Assembly: GCA_002391105.1 (NCBI GenBank)
Contig: DGRT01000135.1
Coordinates: forward strand, 9,261-25,842
Direction of reading: 5' to 3'
Origin: Lachnospiraceae bacterium UBA4381
GTDB taxonomy: Bacteria > Bacillota > Clostridia > Lachnospirales > Lachnospiraceae
DNA length: 16,582 nt
The translations under genes were made by a program, and so were the position numbers. Positions within the stretch are counted from its first letter, which is position 1; each line of letters starts with the position of its first letter. The notes below the pieces were generated by a model. That model worked only from the letters and a program-made list of their open reading frames with translations, was not told where the DNA came from and did no database searches. Below are positions 1-5,452 of this stretch, piece by piece.

Positions 1-403
1 TCGGTGCTTCTGTCGGTGCTTCTGTTGGTGCCTCTGTCGGCGCCTCAGTTGGTGCCTCTGTCGGTGCTTCGGTCGGCGCTTCGGTCGGCGCCTCAGTTGC
101 TGCCGCCGTCGTTACCTCTGTCGTTTTCTCTTCGGTCTTCTTTTCTGTTGTTTTTTCTTCTGTCTTTTTCTCTGTTGTCTTTTCTTCGGTCTTCTTCTCA
201 GTTGTCTTTTCTTCGGTTTTCTTCTCAGTTGTTTTCTCTTCTGTCTTCTTCTCAGTTGTTTTCTCTTCTGTCTTTTCCACTACTTCTTCAGTAGTTGCCT
301 CTGCTACTGTTGAAGCTGTTGTATCAGCACTATCACCATCTCCACATGCAGCAAAGCTAAACAGCATACATGCCAGTACCGCATAATATCTGAATTTTCT
401 CAT
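1..403 (-). CDS. Repetitive-stalk lipoprotein, 3' end beyond window
   Basis: Begins with ATG at 403 behind a perfect AGGAGG (411-416) and runs off the left edge, giving 134 visible codons. Residues 1-19 form a signal peptide with a lipobox-like SFAAC, predicting lipid attachment at Cys20, although the -3 residue is Phe rather than the usual Leu. After a short Asp/Thr-rich linker come six consecutive copies of the nine-residue unit KTEEKTTEK (about 114-278; the last copy ends in V), a TTAAA hinge, and eight four-residue TEAP units up to the edge. The repeats vary at synonymous positions, so they are not a fresh DNA expansion. Charged and Pro/Thr-rich tracts of this kind usually serve as extended stalks across the cell wall; the functional domain, if any, lies outside. 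It follows the AlgJ-like gene by 57 bp and may be co-transcribed. A TATAAT at 464-469 could give a separate start but has only a poor -35. Function unknown. Confidence 0.85.
   Translation of the reverse strand, partial: MRKFRYYAVLACMLFSFAACGDGDSADTTASTVAEATTEEVVEKTEEKTTEKKTEEKTTEKKTEEKTTEKKTEEKTTEKKTEEKTTEKKTEEKTTEVTTAAATEAPTEAPTEAPTEAPTEAPTEAPTEAPTEAP
2..97 (-). repeat. Eight 12-bp coding repeats (TEAP)
   Basis: Eight tandem 12-bp units encode Thr-Glu-Ala-Pro and continue past the window edge. They also vary at wobble positions. They form a Pro/Thr-rich segment following the Lys/Glu-rich repeats of the same lipoprotein. Confidence 0.85.
114..278 (-). repeat. Six 27-bp coding repeats (KTEEKTTEK)
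   Basis: Six tandem in-frame 27-bp units encode KTEEKTTEK, the last ending in Val. Codons alternate (AAG/AAA, ACA/ACC/ACT, GAA/GAG) between units, so the protein sequence is far better conserved than the DNA. Copy-number changes would keep the frame. Confidence 0.85.
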
Positions 404-460
404 TATATTTCCTCCTGAAAAGCATCCTTAAATGTAGTATGGTATTCTTTCAACCAACTT

Positions 461-1897
461 CTAATTATACACTATATTTAATGATTTGGTACAAAAAATA
501 TCATTATTTTTACCCGAAAGTAATTCTACTGTAAAATCCTCTCCGATACTGTCCTTTGAAATATATGCTCCATAATTAAAGGACATATCTTCACCCTCCT
601 CAGGCTTTATATATGCTCCCGGTGTAGCCTCATAGCAGCTCACATTTCCTGAAGCAGTAGTAATCCTGATGAAGATATCTGTATCTGTATCAACATATTC
701 CGGATCCACACTTCCATAGATTACATACTGATTGACCTTATCCTCATATTCTATAGTAGAACCCGTTTCAGCAACTGACTGTATTTCAGCAGATGAAAGG
801 TCACGAAGCGGTGCATCCATTACAGGAAGATATGCGATTATATTCGGTATATTTCTCTCTACTATTTCAAATATCAGTGTACTGGTTCCGCTCGTTTCTA
901 TCTGCTTTACATTAAGCGGCATTCCTTTGAGAAATATACCATTTGCATATTCATCGGCTATATACGGAAGCAGCGCATTCCCGAAGGAATCCCTGAACAT
1001 CAGAACATTTCCCTCTTTATCCGCGCAGCTTGTTACAATAAACATATCCTCAACGCTCTCTACCGGATTCACATAGGTATAAGAGTGAGGTCTGGCATAG
1101 ATAACATTTTCATCCTTTTTATTCCAGGTCGGATATATCAGCTGCCATATATCACCACTGTGATTTGCCTCAATGCTGTAAGCCTCATCTTTATAATCAT
1201 AGTGCTCCTTACCGACACTCCCCAGAAGAGTGTTCATCGCAAGCACCGCGCCTTCATTATTCCAGTGACTGTCCCATTTATGATACAGAATCTTGTCCTG
1301 TGCAAGAAATGTACCCTGCAGATCCACATAATTAACTTTATTTCCGGAAAATGTAACTGTCTTCGCCAGTTCATCCCTTAGATGTTCTATATTGGTATCA
1401 CCCTCTGCCGGAATATAATTCGCCGGCATATTATCCGGATAAAGAGTATTCTTATTCGGAGCCACTGTGAAGATATAGTCACACCCTCTGGACTGGGCAT
1501 ATTCCTGCATCAGTGAAACTGTTTTGGCAGCCGCATAGATTTCCCTTTCATTTAACAGATTTCTTCCAAAGTAATCATCCAGCGATCCATTAAAATACAG
1601 CCACTCATTTTTTCCAACAACAGCCTTTTCATTATTAGATGTATGGAAAAGCTTTGATTTCATAACAGCATCTGCCGTTGCCAGCTCCTGCCTGAATGCA
1701 AAATTATCCGAGAAATAATCCGTAAGCTCATCAAAGAAGCTCATATTCAGCTTCCCATCCTCAGTCCTTATAGCAGGCAGTCCTGCCGCCTCCCTTTTCT
1801 CCACACTCATATCCGAATGTGAAAGGGGCATGAGTATAAATAACGAGAAACATATCACAACGAAGAATGTTATATATATTATGCGAAATATTTTCAT
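461..1897 (-). CDS. AlgJ/AlgX-like (DHHW) SGNH acyltransferase protein
   Basis: A 478-residue extracytoplasmic protein with an N-terminal hydrophobic anchor or signal (residues 5-23). It resembles the SGNH-hydrolase-like AlgJ/AlgX/DHHW group, which transfers acetyl groups delivered by an MBOAT partner onto extracellular polysaccharide. Visible catalytic elements are the DSHW motif (Asp209, His211) and the RDSFG motif with the likely nucleophile Ser304; PNKNTLYP (147-154) and KNEWLYF (96-102) are also typical. About 110 residues after the SGNH core (from about 365) look like an added beta-rich C-terminal domain. The start is ATG 1897, with AAAGG six bases upstream. The MBOAT gene lies upstream, separated by about 400 bp of repeat-rich DNA, and a lipoprotein gene follows. 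The acyl group and acceptor polymer cannot be told from sequence. Confidence is high for the family and lower for acetylation specifically. Confidence 0.85.
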   Translation of the reverse strand: MKIFRIIYITFFVVICFSLFILMPLSHSDMSVEKREAAGLPAIRTEDGKLNMSFFDELTDYFSDNFAFRQELATADAVMKSKLFHTSNNEKAVVGKNEWLYFNGSLDDYFGRNLLNEREIYAAAKTVSLMQEYAQSRGCDYIFTVAPNKNTLYPDNMPANYIPAEGDTNIEHLRDELAKTVTFSGNKVNYVDLQGTFLAQDKILYHKWDSHWNNEGAVLAMNTLLGSVGKEHYDYKDEAYSIEANHSGDIWQLIYPTWNKKDENVIYARPHSYTYVNPVESVEDMFIVTSCADKEGNVLMFRDSFGNALLPYIADEYANGIFLKGMPLNVKQIETSGTSTLIFEIVERNIPNIIAYLPVMDAPLRDLSSAEIQSVAETGSTIEYEDKVNQYVIYGSVDPEYVDTDTDIFIRITTASGNVSCYEATPGAYIKPEEGEDMSFNYGAYISKDSIGEDFTVELLSGKNNDIFCTKSLNIVYN

Positions 1898-1907
1898 TTC
1901 TTGCCTT

Positions 1908-2085
1908 TCTATTATTCTTCTATTTTTCTTCTATTCTTCTACTATTCTGCTTCTATTCTGCTTCTATTCTTCTTTTCTTCTACTTCTTTTCTTCTACTTC
2001 TTTTCTTCTACTATTCTGCTTCTATTCTTCTACTATTCTGCTTCTATTCTTCTACTATTCTACTTCTATTATTCTTCTATCCCTC
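1908..2085 (-). repeat. Purine-rich tandem-repeat tract (candidate mRNA leader)
   Basis: The minus strand is almost entirely A/G, interrupted by regularly spaced T of TAG, with repeated TAGAAGAATAGAAG-type text. Exact tandem units are visible: three perfect copies of a 14-mer (1970-1983, 1984-1997, 1998-2011), two perfect copies of a 22-mer (2012-2033, 2034-2055) with a diverging third copy from 2056, and 11-bp units around 1940-1972. Unit lengths are mostly not multiples of three, consistent with non-coding DNA. The tract ends about 10 bp before the SGNH gene start. Confidence 0.85.
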
Positions 2086-2152
2086 TACTATACTATATAC
2101 TACTATCCAGAGGCTGCAACCCTAAGCCAACCACTCTTTACCATTCCCGACC

Positions 2153-2166
2153 GTGTACCGGTACAC
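2153..2166. promoter_or_regulatory. Perfect 14-bp palindrome, possible operator
   Basis: GTGTACCGGTACAC is its own reverse complement. It lies in the intergenic region, about 50 bp upstream (minus strand) of the weak promoter candidate at 2092-2119. A dimeric regulator site is possible, but no regulator can be named. Confidence 0.35.
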
Positions 2167-2296
2167 AGATTTCTAATTAGCTATACAATATTGTTTGCCT
2201 GTTTTCCTTATCTCATTGACATAGACGCATTAACACTTTTAGCCGGATTTACAAAATACTTTTCCCTGTTTTCCTTATCTCATCGACTACAGCGTA
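2163..2296. repeat. Decayed 67-bp tandem duplication
   Basis: Positions 2198-2220 and 2265-2287 share a 23-base block with one mismatch, exactly 67 bp apart. Similarity extends outward in weaker form: on the minus strand both copies continue into an A-rich run followed by a TATTGTA or TTTTGTA element. The best reading is two copies of one 67-bp segment. Function is unknown; paired regulator sites are one possibility. Confidence 0.6.
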
Positions 2297-3781
2297 CTAG
2301 AACCTGAAATAAATAAATGGATTATAAGCCGCAGAAGCAAGACTCAGTATGCAGATCACTAACAGCAGAAGCGACCCTGAAAGCAGAGCGCCCTCCCACC
2401 ATTTACGATTTCTGAATCTGTCTGCCAAAGCTCTGCTAACCGGATAAGAGCATATTATTGCCAGCAGTAGAACCGCTATATTATAAGGATTTGCCTGCTC
2501 CAGAACCACCCCCAGCGCGACACTGCTGCCGACTGCCGGTCTAAAGCCAGTAAACATCTGCTTCAGCATCCTGCAGGCATATCCGATGGAATCCGCTCTG
2601 AAAAATACAAAGCCGACTATTGCCACAAGCCAGACATATATATTTCTTATAATCTTTCCTACGATACTCTTAGTTTCCATCTTACCTACAGGGAATATAG
2701 TATCCTCCAGAGTCAGGAACAGTCCATGAAAGAGTCCCCATATGATAAATGTCCAGTTAGCCCCATGCCAGAAACCGGTCAGGAAGAAAACTATGATCTT
2801 ATTAATCTCGGTACGTATTCTTCCCTTACGATTACCGCCCAGTGGAATATAAACATATTCCTTGAACCAGCTTGAGAGTGATATATGCCATTTTCTCCAG
2901 AATTCTTTAATGGATAACGAGCTGTATGGATGATCAAAGTTCTCCAGAAACTCAAAGCCGAATACCTTCGCCAGTCCTATAGCCATATCCGAATAGCCAC
3001 TGAAATCATAGAATATCTGGAACACGTAGCATATGGCTCCCATCCATGCAACAGCCGCTCCATAGCTACTGATATCCAGTGCATACACCTTATCTGCGAT
3101 GTAGCCCATGGAATTCGCAATTATTACCTTCTTCGCCAGTCCCTTGGTAAACCTCATCAGCCCGGCAGACATCAGCTTCGCATCTGCAGCGCCATTTCTG
3201 CCCCTGTTCGTGAGCTGTACATCTATATCGTGATACCTTACGATAGGTCCTGCTATAAGCTGAGGGAAAAATGATATATATAAGAGCAGCTTCCAGTAGC
3301 TTCTCTGATACATGGTACCATCCCTATAAACATCTATAACATATGACATAGCCTGAAATGTAAAAAATGATATTCCAATAGGAAGCGCGATCTGAGGAAC
3401 CGGTATGGAAAGACCTGCAATCGAGTTAAGCGTACTTACGAAGAATCCGGCATATTTGAACACCCCAAGTATAGCAACATTTATAATAACCGAGAGCGTA
3501 AGCCAGAGCTTTCTTCTGCCTGTTCTTTTCCCCGCCCCGTCTTTTCCCTCAACAGCAGGCGTACTGAGCAGCAGTCCAAATATATAATTAATCAGAACTG
3601 AACCAATCATAAGAAATACATATACCGGTTCTCCAAAGGCATAGAAAACAAGACTCATAATCACAAGAATGATATTCCTGTATGCTACGAGCTTTCCATC
3701 CTTTAACGGAATCGGCACATAATATAATATGAAGGTTATGGGCAAAAATGCCGTAAGAAATATAATAGAACTGAAAACCAT
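2297..3781 (-). CDS. MBOAT-family membrane O-acyltransferase (AlgI/DltB type)
   Basis: A 494-residue polytopic membrane protein of the membrane-bound O-acyltransferase family, closest in motifs to AlgI and related to DltB. These proteins take an acyl group from a cytoplasmic donor and pass it through the membrane to an extracellular partner. Diagnostic motifs are FFPQLIAGPIVRY (171-183), FYDFSGYSDMAIG (257-269), FWRKWHISLSSW (294-305, conserved His299) and GFWHGANWTFIIWG (336-349), where His339 is the expected catalytic histidine. Length is normal for AlgI-like enzymes. Hydrophobic segments begin at residue 5 and continue to the C-terminus. ATG 3781 is preceded by AAGGA, spaced 11 bases. The SGNH protein gene downstream is its natural partner. 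Donor and acceptor are not identifiable from sequence. Confidence 0.93.
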   Translation of the reverse strand: MVFSSIIFLTAFLPITFILYYVPIPLKDGKLVAYRNIILVIMSLVFYAFGEPVYVFLMIGSVLINYIFGLLLSTPAVEGKDGAGKRTGRRKLWLTLSVIINVAILGVFKYAGFFVSTLNSIAGLSIPVPQIALPIGISFFTFQAMSYVIDVYRDGTMYQRSYWKLLLYISFFPQLIAGPIVRYHDIDVQLTNRGRNGAADAKLMSAGLMRFTKGLAKKVIIANSMGYIADKVYALDISSYGAAVAWMGAICYVFQIFYDFSGYSDMAIGLAKVFGFEFLENFDHPYSSLSIKEFWRKWHISLSSWFKEYVYIPLGGNRKGRIRTEINKIIVFFLTGFWHGANWTFIIWGLFHGLFLTLEDTIFPVGKMETKSIVGKIIRNIYVWLVAIVGFVFFRADSIGYACRMLKQMFTGFRPAVGSSVALGVVLEQANPYNIAVLLLAIICSYPVSRALADRFRNRKWWEGALLSGSLLLLVICILSLASAAYNPFIYFRF

Positions 3782-3837
3782 GTAAGTATCATTCCTTATC
3801 TAATAGTAATGCTCCTGACAGCTATATGAATCCGGCA

Positions 3838-3866
3838 GATATACAAAGTACATTTGAGAAAGTCAA
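3838..3866 (-). promoter_or_regulatory. Candidate promoter of the MBOAT gene
   Basis: Minus strand: TTGACT (-35, 3861-3866, 5/6), a 17-base spacer, then TATATC (-10, 3838-3843, 4/6). A start near 3831 would leave a leader of about 50 nt. The -35 lies inside the stem-loop that follows dut. Confidence 0.5.
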
Positions 3867-3871
3867 ATGTA
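3849..3871 (-). terminator. Stem-loop after dut, weak terminator candidate
   Basis: Perfect 9-bp arms (3849-3857 and 3863-3871) flank the five-base loop GAAAG, starting 3 bp past the dut stop codon. On the minus strand only a short, interrupted T run follows (CTTTGTAT), and the stem is AT-rich, so termination would be inefficient. It may instead protect the 3' end of the glmU-dut transcript. Confidence 0.45.
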
Positions 3872-3874
3872 TAT

Positions 3875-4324
3875 TCAGGTACGTCCCGTAGAACCGAAAC
3901 CGCCTTTTCCTCTTTCCGTATCTCCCAGTTCTTCCACCTCAGTGAACATTCCAAGGATATATGGTGTGAGAATAAGCTGGGCTATCCTTTCCCCCGGCTC
4001 TATCACCTGAGACTCAGTTCCATGATTATGAATCGGAACCATTATCTCTCCTCTGTAATCAGCGTCTATAACACCGACTTTGTTAGCAGGTGCCAGCCCT
4101 TTCTTCAGGGCAAGTCCGCTCCTGGCATATATCAGCCCGGCATACCCCTCCGGAATCTCCATAGCGATTCCCGTCTTAATAAGAACCGTTGCCCGGCTTT
4201 CTATAGTAAGCGGTCCGTCCAGACAGGCATACAGATCCGCCCCTGCCGAATACTCTGTTCCATAGGTCGGTATAATCGCATCCGGTCTTATTTTTTTTAT
4301 ATTTACAAAAAACTTATTAACCAT
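3875..4324 (-). CDS. dut: dUTP diphosphatase (dUTPase)
   Basis: A 149-residue trimeric-type dUTPase that hydrolyses dUTP to dUMP and pyrophosphate, keeping uracil out of DNA and supplying dUMP for thymidylate synthesis. All five family motifs are present and in order: AGADLYA (27-33), RSG (68-70), GVIDADYRGEI (84-94, with Asp89 at the catalytic position), GERIAQLI (111-118) and the C-terminal glycine-rich RGKGGFGSTG (138-147), whose Phe143 normally stacks on the base. Length is normal and the protein appears intact. ATG 4324 has AAGGA upstream. It sits 21 bp after the foldase lipoprotein gene and is the last gene of the glmU-pth-mfd operon, followed by a stem-loop. Confidence 0.96.
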   Translation of the reverse strand: MVNKFFVNIKKIRPDAIIPTYGTEYSAGADLYACLDGPLTIESRATVLIKTGIAMEIPEGYAGLIYARSGLALKKGLAPANKVGVIDADYRGEIMVPIHNHGTESQVIEPGERIAQLILTPYILGMFTEVEELGDTERGKGGFGSTGRT

Positions 4325-4345
4325 ATTATTCCTTTTCTTTATTTC

Positions 4346-5452
4346 CTAAAATTCTATCTTCATATAATTGGAAAATACAACCGAATTCTCATAGCTGTAA
4401 TTCGGATCCGCACTGCTCAGCCATCCTGAATATATATCCTCCATATATTCATTTTTTCTCCGGATCAGAAGCTCCTCCTTCCGCTTAGTGGTCGCATCCC
4501 TGTCAGTAAGTGCCTTCATATAGAAGATATGGTAGCCATATTCCGACTCCGTAACCAGACTGTAAGAACCATCCTCAAGTCCGTATATACTTTCCGCCAC
4601 TTCTTCGCCATAGGTTTCCTTTATCTCGTCAGGTGTCATGGTATGATAAGAGGAGTCCTGCAGCCCGTAGTATTCTGCCAGTCCTTCTATATTAACCTCG
4701 CCGGTAATCGTACCTCCGGATTCGATAGGATTATTGAGTGTATTATATGCCTGAATCGCTCTGTCATACTGCGCCTGCTTCTCGTCTTCCGTCATTCTGG
4801 TCACATCACCACTGGAAGCAACAGTATATACATCAAAGAACAGATCGTAAAATGTAGTCTCACGGGCATCCTCATCCGACACCTCAATATTTGCATCTGT
4901 TATAAGCTTATTATAAACCTTATTGGCGAGTACATTTTCTCTTATAACACTCTGCACCAGTTCATAGCTTATCTGCATATCCGAAAGCTGTTCATCCGTC
5001 AGGTTCTTATAAAAACTGTCTGTTTCATTTTTTACCTGCTCTGCTTCTGCATCAGAAAGATCCACCTTATACTCTGAAGCCTTTGAGCACAGAAGCTTTA
5101 CATGTACTATATCCTCAATGATGTCCCGTCTTGTCACATCCTCCATGTTCAGCTTCTCCGAAGCAGATACCGAAACATCTGTACTCCAGATTCCGGAGCC
5201 ATACATCTTCTCATAATCTTCCTTAACTGTATTGGCGTAAAGATAGACTTCACCAAGTCCTATCTCTTCACCCATGAAAACCAGCACAGTATCAGACTTA
5301 GTTACGGTTACTTCCTTACTGCCGCAGCCCGTCACTGAAAAAAGCATAGTACCCAGCAGTACCAATGCCATTACAGCAGCCGCCACTTTGTTAACAGGTC
5401 CCGCGGCACCGGTTACAGATATACTCAAATTAAAAACTTTAAATCTATTCAT
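4346..5452 (-). CDS. PrsA/SurA-like peptidyl-prolyl isomerase lipoprotein
   Basis: A 368-residue lipoprotein anchored on the outer face of the membrane. The signal has an unusually long polar start of about 22 residues, then a hydrophobic core and lipobox SVTGC, predicting a lipidated Cys43. A helical SurA-N-like chaperone region fills the middle. The part from about residue 200 to 330, ending in SEYGYHIFYM, matches the C-terminal strand pattern of parvulin (rotamase) domains, so a role in folding exported proteins is likely. Two starts compete. ATG 5452 overlaps the mfd stop as ATGA, suggesting translational coupling, with GGGG upstream. TTG 5458 adds two residues and lies seven bases after GGAGG. 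I prefer ATG. Parvulin catalytic residues are not sharp enough to claim activity. Confidence 0.82.
   Translation of the reverse strand: MNRFKVFNLSISVTGAAGPVNKVAAAVMALVLLGTMLFSVTGCGSKEVTVTKSDTVLVFMGEEIGLGEVYLYANTVKEDYEKMYGSGIWSTDVSVSASEKLNMEDVTRRDIIEDIVHVKLLCSKASEYKVDLSDAEAEQVKNETDSFYKNLTDEQLSDMQISYELVQSVIRENVLANKVYNKLITDANIEVSDEDARETTFYDLFFDVYTVASSGDVTRMTEDEKQAQYDRAIQAYNTLNNPIESGGTITGEVNIEGLAEYYGLQDSSYHTMTPDEIKETYGEEVAESIYGLEDGSYSLVTESEYGYHIFYMKALTDRDATTKRKEELLIRRKNEYMEDIYSGWLSSADPNYSYENSVVFSNYMKIEF

Larger units (their letters stand above)
1898..2296. other. Repeat-rich intergenic region between MBOAT and SGNH genes
   Basis: About 400 bp without a supportable gene. From the MBOAT side it holds a diverged 67-bp tandem duplication (about 2163-2296), a perfect 10-bp palindrome ACAATATTGT (2185-2194), a perfect 14-bp palindrome (2153-2166), then a long purine-rich (minus strand) tandem-repeat tract reaching the ribosome binding site of the SGNH gene. 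No intrinsic terminator is visible after the MBOAT stop, so read-through is possible. A weak promoter candidate is TTGCAG (2114-2119, 3/6) with a 16-base spacer and TATAGT (2092-2097, 5/6). If used, the whole repeat tract would be 5' leader. Confidence 0.7.

Noticed and set aside
4..294. Plus-strand ORF of 96 residues, Ser/Leu rich
   Set aside because: It is the antisense reading of the KTEEKTTEK/TEAP repeats of the lipoprotein, without its own start signals.
464..469. TATAAT over the end of the SGNH gene as promoter of the lipoprotein
   Set aside because: The only -35-like sequence is TTGTAC at a 19-base spacing; too weak to list as a feature.
1940..2075. CRISPR-like array in the repeat tract
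   Set aside because: Units of 11, 14 and 22 bp abut directly with no unique spacers, and there are no cas genes.
1867..2307. Plus-strand ORFs (for example 146 residues) rich in Leu, Phe, Tyr and Ser
   Set aside because: They are the pyrimidine strand of the repeat tract and read as low-complexity hydrophobic text; there is no ribosome binding site, and they run over the ends of two well-supported minus-strand genes.
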